Shown here: positions 7,956-14,482 of the stretch, one piece after another
Layout: each line of letters opens with the position of its first letter
How positions within the stretch are numbered: the first letter of the stretch is position 1
IMG/VR virus record: IMGVR_UViG_3300008117_000514
Coordinates: 1-21,078 of that record
Direction: 5' to 3' (one strand)
DNA: 21,078 nt
Origin: a virus
Translations under genes and position numbers: made by a program
The notes under the pieces: generated by a model
Seen by the model: only the letters and a program-made list of their open reading frames with translations
Database searches by the model: none
Told to the model about the DNA's origin: nothing

Positions 7956-8918
7956 TTACAGGCACACGAGCCGAAGCTCGTCATTGCCGGCGGTCGTGGG
8001 GGTGAAGCGCAGGTTCTGGCCGATGTGCACGTCGCCTTCGTATTCCTGGTCCGTCGGGTCGATGCGCTGCACCTGGGGGGCGTGAACGATGATGCCCACG
8101 CCGGCACCGGTGCTGTGCGTGAAGCCCAGCGTGGTGTTCGTGCTGGCGTTGATGTCCGTCATGAAGGACACCTCTTGCGCGGCGGTGAGGTCCAGCTGCA
8201 TGCTGCCCTGGACGTTCCGGTCACTGATCTGCACGGCCTGGCCGCCAAGCAGGGCCTTGCGGCTGACGGTGTTCTGCAGGTTGATGCTGAGGCCCCGGCT
8301 GGGGAACACGGTGCCGGAAGACAGCGCGCCCGCAGCGTAGGTGCAGCCCAGGTTGACATCGCCGCTGTTCACGTCAGTCACCACCTGCGGTGCGCGGAAG
8401 GCGGTGAGCGTGACGCTGGGGTCTGCCGTGGCGGTGCGGCCACCGTCCAGGCCCACCATGCTGAAGCGCAGCATGGGCGCGGCGCCTTCGTTGAGCATGA
8501 TTTCCACGTTGCCCATGGCGCCCAGGGCCACGCGGCGCACGCCGTCGATGTGGTAGTAAATGGTGACGCTGCTGAAACTGGCCGAGACGGGCGTGTATTC
8601 CACGCGGGCGGGCGTGGCCAGGATCGCTTCAGCCATGCCGCAGGCGCGCAGCACGGGGCCCCAGGCGGGGGCGGTGCCGGCGGTGCCGCTGTTGGCCAGC
8701 TCGACCTCGAAGTTGATTTCGACGAAGCGCGTGCCGGCAAGCTGGCCGCTGCCGCCGAAGTACGGGCGGATGAAGTTGCGCTCGACGTTGTTGTAGGCCA
8801 GGTTGAAAGTGGCGTTGCTCACCAGCATGGCGTTGGCCGCGCCGGTGGGCACGCTGTCAACGCCGTAGGTGACCTCGGTTTTGACCAGGATGGCGGTTTT
8901 GCGAATCAGGCGGGGCAT
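7956..8918 (-). CDS. Major tail tube protein
   Basis: A 320-residue protein in the lambda V position, after the connector genes and before the G/GT chaperone pair. The N-terminus (MPRLIRKTAILVKTEVTYGV) and the central strands with FEVELANSGTAGTAPAWGP are characteristic of the phage tail tube family often labelled Phage_tube_2. The rest is beta-rich, with an SINLQNTVSRKALLGG segment and a VQGSMQLDLTAAQ strand expected for the tube ring. It should be the most abundant tail protein, forming stacked hexamers. ATG 8918 is preceded by GAGGAAT, overlapping the stop of the 59-residue gene. The 3' end is duplicated in the spacer that follows, which gives two tandem hairpins. Confidence 0.85.
   Translation of the reverse strand: MPRLIRKTAILVKTEVTYGVDSVPTGAANAMLVSNATFNLAYNNVERNFIRPYFGGSGQLAGTRFVEINFEVELANSGTAGTAPAWGPVLRACGMAEAILATPARVEYTPVSASFSSVTIYYHIDGVRRVALGAMGNVEIMLNEGAAPMLRFSMVGLDGGRTATADPSVTLTAFRAPQVVTDVNSGDVNLGCTYAAGALSSGTVFPSRGLSINLQNTVSRKALLGGQAVQISDRNVQGSMQLDLTAAQEVSFMTDINASTNTTLGFTHSTGAGVGIIVHAPQVQRIDPTDQEYEGDVHIGQNLRFTPTTAGNDELRLVCL
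7966..7981 (-). other. RNA hairpin with UUCG tetraloop (upstream copy, within coding sequence)
   Basis: Second copy of the hairpin: ACGAGC TTCG GCTCGT, 6 base pairs with the same C(UUCG)G loop, formed by the last codons of the tail tube gene. It arises from the same duplicated segment as the hairpin at 7909-7926, so the mRNA would carry two tandem UUCG hairpins about 40 bases apart. Confidence 0.65.
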
Positions 8919-8923
8919 GGTGC

Positions 8924-9103
8924 TTATTCCTCAGCGGCGGGGTTGGGGGCGGCGGCGGGCGCGGGGGCGGCATCCACCTCGGGCAGGCGTTGCCATTGGC
9001 CATCGGCCCACGTCCAGCGGCCACCGCCGGGCGGGGTGCCCACCGGGGTGGTGGACGGCGCAGCGGCGGCGGCGGCGGTGTCAGGGGCGGCGGTCTTGGT
9101 CAT
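8924..9103 (-). CDS. 59-residue Ala/Pro-rich protein with WTWADGQW core
   Basis: A short gene between the tail terminator-like gene and the tail tube gene. It starts at ATG 9103, 3 bases after the upstream TAA, and ends with TAA at 8924-8926, 5 bases before the tail tube ATG, so it is tightly embedded in the operon. Both ends are low complexity (Ala, Pro, some acidic residues), while the centre carries GGGRWTWADGQWQRLPE. The gene fills what would otherwise be a gap of about 190 bases. I do not recognise a family with certainty. The tryptophan-rich core flanked by flexible arms could be a small binding or assembly factor; this is inference. Codon use is similar to the neighbours. Confidence 0.65.
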   Translation of the reverse strand: MTKTAAPDTAAAAAAPSTTPVGTPPGGGRWTWADGQWQRLPEVDAAPAPAAAPNPAAEE

Positions 9104-9106
9104 GGG

Positions 9107-9556
9107 TTACGTCCAGGCGGCCAGCGTGGTGCTGGTGGTGCGGTGGTTGACGGTGAGGTTGATGACGGCGGCGACCACTGGCGTTTCGCCGTCATCGAGC
9201 TGCCAGTCGATGGCGGGCTGCATGCGCACGTCAATGGCGCCCAGGCCTGCCGGGCTGACGGTGGACAGGCGCTGCCACACGGCCTCCAGCAGGGCGTCCA
9301 CAGCGGCCATGGGGTCAGCGGTGCCGCTGGCGGCGCGGGCCAGGCACTCCACCTGCACCTGCGTCATCCAGTCGTAAGGCCCGCCCAGGATCTGCGGCGT
9401 GTTGGCGCGAGACTGCACCAGGCGCACCACCACGGCCTCTGTGGTGGCCGCAGAGACGGGGCGCGTGGTGTTGACCTTGACGTTGCCGCTGGCCACCGCA
9501 GGCGCGGCCATGAGCGCGGCGACGATGGCGGACTGGATGGCGAGGTGGGCGCTCAT
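9107..9556 (-). CDS. Tail terminator / tail completion-like protein
   Basis: A 149-residue protein between the head-tail joining protein and the tail tube gene, where lambda has Z and U. The pattern of an N-terminal helix (AIQSAIVAALMAAPAV), a strand with VVVRLVQSRAN, a VQVECLARA strand, a helix (AVDALLEAVWQRLSTV) and a final strand (VVAAVINLTVNHRT) matches the alpha-beta fold of tail terminator and HK97 gp10-like proteins that cap the tail tube at the head end. ATG 9556 lies 2 bases after the upstream TAG. The exact equivalent (U-like or Z-like) cannot be decided by eye. Confidence 0.6.
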   Translation of the reverse strand: MSAHLAIQSAIVAALMAAPAVASGNVKVNTTRPVSAATTEAVVVRLVQSRANTPQILGGPYDWMTQVQVECLARAASGTADPMAAVDALLEAVWQRLSTVSPAGLGAIDVRMQPAIDWQLDDGETPVVAAVINLTVNHRTTSTTLAAWT

Positions 9557-9558
9557 GG

Positions 9559-9834
9559 CTATGCGCGCTCCAGCATCAAGGTGCTGACGCCGGTGCCGTC
9601 AGGCTGATGCACGGCCACCAGGTAGCTGGTGCCGCCCACCACCGCCGTCTGGCCCACAGGGTCAGCCGACAGGCCGGCCGTGGGCAGCGTGAGCATGGGC
9701 CTGGCAGACGACATGCCCACCAGGCCCACCTCGGCAGAGGCGAAGCCGTTGTCGAAGATCCCGCGCACGGCCGCGCCGTTCACGGTGGCGTCCACCGCGA
9801 AGTCGGCAAAGAAGGGCGCGAGGTCTTCGGTCAT
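9559..9834 (-). CDS. Head-tail joining protein (FII-like)
   Basis: A 91-residue protein immediately after the capsid gene. It begins MTEDLAPFFADFAVDATVNG and continues with a GIFDNGFASAEVG segment and a strand SYLVAVHQPDGTG, a layout typical of lambda FII-type (Phage_attach) proteins that complete the head neck and receive the tail. The length is close to the usual 95-120 residues, slightly short. It is preceded by a 39-base spacer after the capsid stop, with only a weak AGG before ATG 9834, and followed by the terminator-like gene 2 bases later. Confidence 0.7.
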   Translation of the reverse strand: MTEDLAPFFADFAVDATVNGAAVRGIFDNGFASAEVGLVGMSSARPMLTLPTAGLSADPVGQTAVVGGTSYLVAVHQPDGTGVSTLMLERA

Positions 9835-9873
9835 GGCTGGGCCTGGGCTGGGCTTGTCGTCTGGCCTTCAGGC

Positions 9874-11745
9874 TCAGACGGTCAGCGCGTCCACCATCGT
9901 GGCGAAGCTCACCACGTTGCGCAGTTGCACGTCCACGTCTTGCAGGGCCACCACGCGCACGGTGCCGGCGGTGCTGCCGGTGTACGGGTCCACCATCAGG
10001 TCCAGGCTGCCCCACATGCCGATGACCAGGTCAGCGAAGTTGCCGAACACGATGGCCGAGCAGGTGGAGCCCGAGCTGCCCTTGACCAGGTTGGACGGCA
10101 CGGCGTTGGTGACGGCGGTGCGGTAGCCGTTCATCGGCGTGTCACCGTCATCCCACACGAAGCCGTTCTGGCCCGACACCTTGCTGGTGGTCTTGAGCTT
10201 GCCGCGCACGCGGGCGTTGGTCAGGTAGCCCAGCGTGCCCACATCGGCGTTGGCCACGGCCACGTCAGACTCCAGCTGCACCATGTTGGCCCAGGTGGGC
10301 GCTGCACCGTTGGTGCCGCCGATGACGGAGGCCGTCACGCGGGTGAGGATGCCGCTGGGCTGGTTGCTGGCGCCGCTGCCGTTGATGGCGGCTTGCTGAA
10401 TGGCCAGGCCCAGGATGGTGGCCAGGTCGTTCTGCACCATGGCTTCCACGTCGATGCTTGACTGCAGCAGCAGGCGGCGGCTGATGTCGGTGAAGGCGCC
10501 CACCGTTTTCGGGCTCATGGTCACCTGGGCGATGGTCTGGTCGCTCTCGGCGGGGGCGGTGTTCTCAGCCACCCAGTAGGCGGTGCCGGTGCCGCTCAGG
10601 CGCGGGATGGCGATGTTGCCCACCAGGCCCGTCAGCATGCGCGTGCCCATCTTGTCGATGACCATGGCGTTGCGCAGGGCGTCAATGAAGCTGCCGCCCA
10701 GCAGCTCGGTGGCCACCAGGTTGCCGCCGGCCGTGGCCGTGGTGACGTTCAGGTCACGGCGCTGGACTTCGGTGGGCACCATGAAGCCGCGGGCCTGCTT
10801 GCCCAGCTTGGCGGAGGTCGCTTCGGAGCACTCACGCTCGAAGGCGGCAGCGCGCTGCGCGGCGGCGTCGCCCGGGTTGGCCAGGGCGTTGATGGCGCGC
10901 ATCATCGAGTAGCGCTTGGTTTCGCGCTTGTCCAGGCCGATGTCGGCCGTGGGCATGGGCTTGCTGGAGAGCTTGGCGATGGCCTCAGCCTGGAACTGCT
11001 CGGTGGTCAGGCCGCGCTGAATGGCGTCCAGCGCCATGTCGGCGCCGCCGGGCAGGCCCTTGGCGATCTTGGAGATTTCGGCGGCGTGGTTGCGCTCGGC
11101 CACGGGGGTGGTGACATCAGACATGCTGTGGTCCTTCGAGGGTTGGGGTTCGGGTTCAGTCGCTGCCGCTCTGGCTGCGGGGCCTGCGGCGGCCGGGGGG
11201 TCTTGTGCATCGGTGCCTGCATCCAGGCTGCGGCCGATGCCGACCGTGGGGTCTGCTGGCACGGACACCAGCGACACCTCGAAGGGCTCCCAGTCGGTGA
11301 CGCGGTAGGTTTCCACACCTTCCTTTGTCTCGACCAGTTGCGCCTTGTGGATCATGTAGCCCACGCTCACGTTGCGGCGGATGCCGTCACGAACGTCTGA
11401 CCACACTTCCTCTGCGCGTGCGCTTTTTCCGAAGCGCACGGTGGCACGGGCTACACGGTCCGCACCCACCTCGACAGATTCAATGACGCCAACCACATCA
11501 CGGGTGTCGTGATCGACGAGAAGATTGGCCCCGCTGCGCAGGCGCCCCTGGCGCATGGCGGTGGGGTTGATGTCCAGGATCTCGATGCCCCAGTAGCGCT
11601 CATAAGGCGTCTCGCTGGCGAAGGCCAGCGTGGCGGTGCGCGCTTCCTCGTTGATGGCGGCACGCTCCACCTGCAGGGCGCGCTCGGTGCGGCCCTTGGG
11701 CAGGGCGCGCTGGAGATTGGCTGGCAACTTGCTCATGCGCTGCAT
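9874..11745 (-). CDS. Prohead protease - HK97-fold major capsid protein fusion
   Basis: One reading frame encodes both the maturation protease and the major capsid protein. Numbering from the chosen ATG at 11745, the protease part covers about residues 1-175 with a likely catalytic triad His79 (VDHDTRDVVG), Ser127 (RRNVSVGY) and Glu156 (WEPFEVSLVSVPAD), matching the HK97/U35-S78 protease pattern. An Ala/Pro-rich linker follows, then an HK97-type capsid protein (HAAEISKIAKGLPGG region, TATAGGNLVATEL, GTGTAYWVAENTA, LQSSIDVEAMVQNDLA, INGSGASNQPSGIL). Alternative start: GTG 11790 adds 15 residues, but it lies inside a 31-base repeat and has a weak ribosome site, while ATG 11745 has AGGCG upstream. 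An internal ATG at 11124 has its own good site, so free capsid protein may also be made. Such fusions occur in known phages; the protease would release the capsid part during assembly. Confidence 0.9.
   Translation of the reverse strand: MQRMSKLPANLQRALPKGRTERALQVERAAINEEARTATLAFASETPYERYWGIEILDINPTAMRQGRLRSGANLLVDHDTRDVVGVIESVEVGADRVARATVRFGKSARAEEVWSDVRDGIRRNVSVGYMIHKAQLVETKEGVETYRVTDWEPFEVSLVSVPADPTVGIGRSLDAGTDAQDPPAAAGPAARAAATEPEPQPSKDHSMSDVTTPVAERNHAAEISKIAKGLPGGADMALDAIQRGLTTEQFQAEAIAKLSSKPMPTADIGLDKRETKRYSMMRAINALANPGDAAAQRAAAFERECSEATSAKLGKQARGFMVPTEVQRRDLNVTTATAGGNLVATELLGGSFIDALRNAMVIDKMGTRMLTGLVGNIAIPRLSGTGTAYWVAENTAPAESDQTIAQVTMSPKTVGAFTDISRRLLLQSSIDVEAMVQNDLATILGLAIQQAAINGSGASNQPSGILTRVTASVIGGTNGAAPTWANMVQLESDVAVANADVGTLGYLTNARVRGKLKTTSKVSGQNGFVWDDGDTPMNGYRTAVTNAVPSNLVKGSSGSTCSAIVFGNFADLVIGMWGSLDLMVDPYTGSTAGTVRVVALQDVDVQLRNVVSFATMVDALTV
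11122..11137 (-). promoter_or_regulatory. Internal ribosome binding site and ATG for free capsid protein
   Basis: Within the fusion gene the minus strand reads GAAGGA, 7 bases, then ATG (11124-11122), in frame. The position is exactly the end of the protease linker, so initiation would give a capsid protein of 416 residues starting MSDVTTPVAERNHAAE. The sequence and spacing are better than those of the gene's own start, which argues against chance. Lambda uses an internal start in the C gene to make the scaffold Nu3 in a similar way. Confidence 0.6.
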
Positions 11746-11757
11746 GGTGCGGCGCCT

Positions 11758-11788
11758 GGTGTCAAGTGCGTAAGGCAAGCGGCTTGAC
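11758..11788 (-). repeat. 31-base dyad repeat, copy 1
   Basis: This element matches 18121-18151 at 28 of 31 positions in the same orientation. It is bounded by GTCAAG and CTTGAC (an inverted repeat, 16 bases apart) and contains the shared core GTAAGGCAAG on the plus strand. Here it lies just before the likely start of the protease-capsid gene, ending 12 bases upstream of ATG 11745. It may be an operator-like site, a boundary used in module exchange, or the relic of a gene end. Confidence 0.75.
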
Positions 11789-11799
11789 ACCGCGCAACT

Positions 11800-12015
11800 T
11801 CAGCGCCCCAGGAAGATCAGGTCTTCTTGCCGCTTGCGGCGCGGCCGGCGCGGGGTGATGGGGATGAAGGGGACATCACGCCAGGGGCGGTCGCTCCAGT
11901 AGCTGGGCTGGTCAGGCGCGGGCGCTTCCAGCGGCAGCAGGCCCATGATGGCCACGGCCTGGGGCGTGTAGCCAATGCCCTGCAGGGCAATGGCAATGGG
12001 GTTCAGCGTGGCCAT
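11800..12015 (-). CDS. Small hypothetical protein, 71 residues
   Basis: Begins MATLNPIAIALQGIGYTPQA and continues with a short hydrophobic stretch (VAIMGLLPLE), then a Pro/Trp-rich segment (WSDRPWRDVPFIP) and a basic tail (RRPRRKRQED). It starts at ATG 12015 with AGGCG upstream, 16 bases after the repeat-protein stop, and ends 9 bases before the GTG 11790. Similar short proteins with an IALQGIGY-like opening often follow the HGL-motif proteins in phage genomes, so it probably works with the upstream gene product. No function can be assigned; the hydrophobic stretch is too short to be a convincing membrane segment. Confidence 0.65.
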   Translation of the reverse strand: MATLNPIAIALQGIGYTPQAVAIMGLLPLEAPAPDQPSYWSDRPWRDVPFIPITPRRPRRKRQEDLIFLGR

Positions 12016-12031
12016 GGCGCCTGGTGGTGCG

Positions 12032-13228
12032 TCAGTTGCGGGTGACGGTGGTGGTGCCGCCCGCGGTGGCCAGGGTCTGCGTGATGCTGCCGGCGCTGCG
12101 GCTGGCGGCGGTGACTTGCAGCGTGCCGGTCAGGCCGTGCAGCGCAGCCAGCTCGTCGATGAGGGCGCCGGGGTCAGCCGGCGTGGTGGTGGGCGCGGCG
12201 GTGGTGGCCACGGTGACGGTGCCGCCTGACTCGCTCACCGTCTGAGCCAGGGCTCCGGCCGTGCGGGCGGTGGCGCTGACCTCCAGCGGCGTGCCGATGC
12301 CCAGGCCGTGCAGCAGGTGGATCTGCAGCAGGCGGCGGGCCTGGATGCCGGTGATCTGGAAGACGATGTCGCTGCCTTCGGCCGCGAAGGTGTCCGCCCC
12401 GCTTTCAGTGGCGGCCAGGGTGCCAGCCACGCGCACCCGACCGGCTGCGGCCAGAGTGTCAGAACCGGTTTCGGTGGCGGCCAGGGCGCCAGCCACGCGC
12501 ACCCGACCGGCTGCGGCCAGAGTGTCAGAACCGGTTTCGGTGGCGGCCAGGCTGCCGCGCACGCGCACCACGCCTTCGGCGCTGAGCGTGTCCGCACCGC
12601 TTTCGGTGGCGGCCAGGGTGCCAGTGATGGTGCCGAGCGAGCCACCAGTTGCGGCAAAGGTGTCAGAGCCGGTTTCGGTGGCGGCCAGGGTGCCGGTGAT
12701 GGTGCCGAGCGAGCCACCAGTTGCGGCAAAGGTGTCTGCACCAGACTCGGCTGCAGCAAGGGCGCCCTGAACGATGACCTTGCCAGAGATGGCAGCGGTG
12801 TCTGCACCGACCTCCAAGGCCGCCAGGGCGCCCTTGACGATGACCCTGCCGGCTGACGCAAAGGTGTCCGCACCGGCCTCGAAAGCGGCCAGCGTGCCTT
12901 TGACGATGACTTTCCCGGCCGCAGAAAGCGTGTCGCTGCCGGTTTCCGTGGCCGCCAGCGTGCCCGTAACGACGGAGCCGACCGTGCCCGCCGCGGCGAA
13001 GGTGTCGGAACCAGACTCCGTGGCGGCCAGGGCGCCCTGGACGACCACCCGCCCGACTGCGGCAAGGGTGTCGCTGCCCGTTTCCGCAGCCGACAGCGCA
13101 CCGCTGACGCGGACGCGGCCTTCAGCGGCCAGCGTGTCGGCGCCGGACTCGACGGCCGACAGGTTGCCGGTGATAACCCCCGGCCCTGCCCCGCCGGCGA
13201 TGCGCGGCACTCTTACGCGCAAGGGCAT
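12032..13228 (-). CDS. Tandem-repeat structural protein (12 x 22-24 residues) with duplicated C-terminal motif
   Basis: A 398-residue protein. Residues about 19-291 are twelve copies of a 22-residue unit with core LAATExGxDTxAAxG followed by short alternating valine strands; three copies (3, 7 and 8) are 24 long. The sequence has no cysteine and almost no aromatic residues, consistent with a regular beta structure such as a solenoid or fibre shaft (inference). Residues about 294-398 form a C-terminal domain with two copies of an L..HGL motif, each followed by an RxAG and a QT..x.GGT.TV pattern (about 303-343 and 358-398). I see no signal peptide. ATG 13228 has GGAG nearby. Location between portal and capsid suggests a virion surface or head decoration role, not proven. 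Confidence 0.75.
   Translation of the reverse strand: MPLRVRVPRIAGGAGPGVITGNLSAVESGADTLAAEGRVRVSGALSAAETGSDTLAAVGRVVVQGALAATESGSDTFAAAGTVGSVVTGTLAATETGSDTLSAAGKVIVKGTLAAFEAGADTFASAGRVIVKGALAALEVGADTAAISGKVIVQGALAAAESGADTFAATGGSLGTITGTLAATETGSDTFAATGGSLGTITGTLAATESGADTLSAEGVVRVRGSLAATETGSDTLAAAGRVRVAGALAATETGSDTLAAAGRVRVAGTLAATESGADTFAAEGSDIVFQITGIQARRLLQIHLLHGLGIGTPLEVSATARTAGALAQTVSESGGTVTVATTAAPTTTPADPGALIDELAALHGLTGTLQVTAASRSAGSITQTLATAGGTTTVTRN
12409..12540 (-). repeat. Two adjacent 66-base DNA repeats in the repeat protein gene
   Basis: Units 12409-12474 and 12475-12540 differ at only one base (T or C at 12422 / 12488). They encode units 11 and 10 of the protein repeat. Such near-identity at synonymous positions points to recent duplication or gene conversion rather than old divergence. 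Confidence 0.9.
12601..12744 (-). repeat. Two adjacent 72-base DNA repeats in the repeat protein gene
   Basis: Units 12601-12672 and 12673-12744 match with one mismatch over the first 60 or so bases and then diverge. They encode the longer 24-residue repeat units (with the GGSLGTI segment), which differ in length from the 66-base units next to them, so the gene carries two separate recent duplications. Confidence 0.85.
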
Positions 13229-13231
13229 AGG

Positions 13232-14065
13232 TTAATCTCCGATCAGCGGCGGGCGGTTTTTGAACGGATGCGCGGCGGGGAGGTTGTTCAGCGCAGTGAT
13301 GTCACCAAATGAAGCTGCTCGCCATGCCATGTAGCCTTCCATGCGCTGGCGAAGCGCATTCGTTAGTGCAACACCTGTGAAGATAATCGCCTCGCGGATA
13401 CGCCAGTTTGTCCATCGGCTAAACTTCACGCCGGAACCTACATCAACTGCCAAAGTCCCAACGTTAGTGCGTTGGGTCCAAGCGCCAGAAACCGTGCCGT
13501 CTACCGCGCCATTCCCCCAACTGTTGATGAAGCCGTTGCCGATGGTGCCACACATAATGTTTGTAGTACCTGTAGAGAAAGTCAGTGCGCCTGTGCCATC
13601 GTAATTTCGCTGGGTGCCCGCAGTGTCATTTGTGTAAAGTGCGCTCTTTCCATTCGACTTAATCAGATACGCCCATCCCGCCGTGGTCGGACCGGCAGCA
13701 TTGTAGAATTCAAACGGCGAGTTGTACGCATTGGTCCAAGACACTGCGCGCAACGACACGAAAAAAGACACAGGATAAACAAACGCCCAGCCTTCGGGGC
13801 TGCGTTGAAGCGCGTCGTTTGAGCCGTCCCACAGAACCGATTGCGGTTGCAGAACGGCATCCAATGTCGGCCTATTTGCAGCAACGCCCTGCGTGAAATG
13901 CCTGCCGTTCCCGCTCTTGTCCGTCAGTTGGGAAACCGCGCCGCTCTGACCAACAATCGCAGCAAGATCGAACGTATCCAGCCATAGCGCCGGTCTTTCA
14001 AGCGCAGGCGTCCAAAGCCGCCCTTGCAGCCGCGCCTCATCGACGAGAGAGACACCACGCGGCAT
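13232..14065 (-). CDS. LamG / concanavalin A-like lectin-domain protein
   Basis: A 277-residue protein. Residues 22-95 carry the pattern of the concanavalin A-like/LamG superfamily as seen in phage and environmental proteins: ALWLDTFDLAAIVG, QLTDKSGNGRHFTQ, NRPTLDAV and LWDGSNDAL. The rest is beta-rich, with the end LPAAHPFKNRPPLIGD, a conserved-looking tail after a helix with LRQRMEGYMAWR. Such domains bind sugars or act as stable beta sandwiches on virion surfaces. ATG 14065 follows the upstream TAA directly, with GAGGA just before. Local GC is about 55%, below the roughly 70% of its neighbours. Capsid-surface fibre or tail-side adhesin are both possible. Confidence 0.7.
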   Translation of the reverse strand: MPRGVSLVDEARLQGRLWTPALERPALWLDTFDLAAIVGQSGAVSQLTDKSGNGRHFTQGVAANRPTLDAVLQPQSVLWDGSNDALQRSPEGWAFVYPVSFFVSLRAVSWTNAYNSPFEFYNAAGPTTAGWAYLIKSNGKSALYTNDTAGTQRNYDGTGALTFSTGTTNIMCGTIGNGFINSWGNGAVDGTVSGAWTQRTNVGTLAVDVGSGVKFSRWTNWRIREAIIFTGVALTNALRQRMEGYMAWRAASFGDITALNNLPAAHPFKNRPPLIGD

Positions 14066-14479
14066 TTACGTCACGTCCTCGTTGAAATCTGTCACATAGA
14101 TTTCGTTGCCCGACGCGGCAAACGCGACACCCGCGTTGTTGATGACGCTGAATCGCAGCGAAAACGGATACAGCCGCACGAGCGGAACGTTGACTATCTT
14201 TGCCGACGCGCCAGTGGTCAGCGGCATCGTGTAAAGATCGCCGCCGACAGCATCGCCTAAATCCGTGCCATCGCTCGCCGTGACGCGCAGCGTGATGCTG
14301 CCGCCCGTCGAAGGCGTGATACTGCCGAGCTTGATCGTCACGAACCCGTACAAGTCACGGTTCGTGCTGTTGTCCCAGGTGACGCGGGTCGATTCGGAGC
14401 CGTTTGCCAGCGAGTTGAGCGTTGTTCCCGCGAGGTTGCTGCTACGAGTGGAAACAGTTGACCATTTTGCGACTGCCAT
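14066..14479 (-). CDS. Hypothetical structural protein, 137 residues (beta-rich)
   Basis: Begins MAVAKWSTVSTRSSNLAGTT and runs as alternating strands rich in Ser, Thr, Val and Gly, ending EIYVTDFNEDVT. No catalytic, membrane or signal sequence is seen. It has a strong AAGGAG site before ATG 14479 and its TAA is directly followed by the lectin gene's ATG, so the two are probably made together and may form one appendage. I recognise the general type (small phage beta-sandwich protein) but no named family. Lower GC than the flanking genes places it in the same acquired cassette. Confidence 0.65.
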   Translation of the reverse strand: MAVAKWSTVSTRSSNLAGTTLNSLANGSESTRVTWDNSTNRDLYGFVTIKLGSITPSTGGSITLRVTASDGTDLGDAVGGDLYTMPLTTGASAKIVNVPLVRLYPFSLRFSVINNAGVAFAASGNEIYVTDFNEDVT

Positions 14480-14482
14480 GAA

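Larger units (their letters stand above)
7900..8009 (-). repeat. Tandem duplication of the tail tube gene 3' end (2 x 54 bases, period 56)
   Basis: Bases 7900-7953 and 7956-8009 are imperfect copies of each other. The upstream copy (7956-8009) encodes the present C-terminus of the tail tube protein (RFTPTTAGNDELRLVCL, stop). The downstream copy is non-coding in this frame but would read RFTATTSGNDELRLVSL and stop in its own frame. So the intergenic spacer before the G-like gene is an old or alternative 3' end of the same gene, left by duplication or by recombination between related phages. Confidence 0.9.

Noticed and set aside
7900-8009. CRISPR-like or insertion-related direct repeats
   Set aside because: There are only two copies, they are 2 bases apart, and both read as the same protein C-terminus, so a duplicated gene end explains them.
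11746-11790. GTG 11790 as the start of the protease-capsid gene
   Set aside because: It would place the first residues inside the 31-base repeat and has a weak ribosome site; ATG 11745 with AGGCG is preferred, though the GTG cannot be excluded.
12032-13228. Repeat protein as an RTX calcium-binding protein
   Set aside because: It has a GxDxL/F core but no GGxG tract, and the period is 22-24 residues instead of 9.
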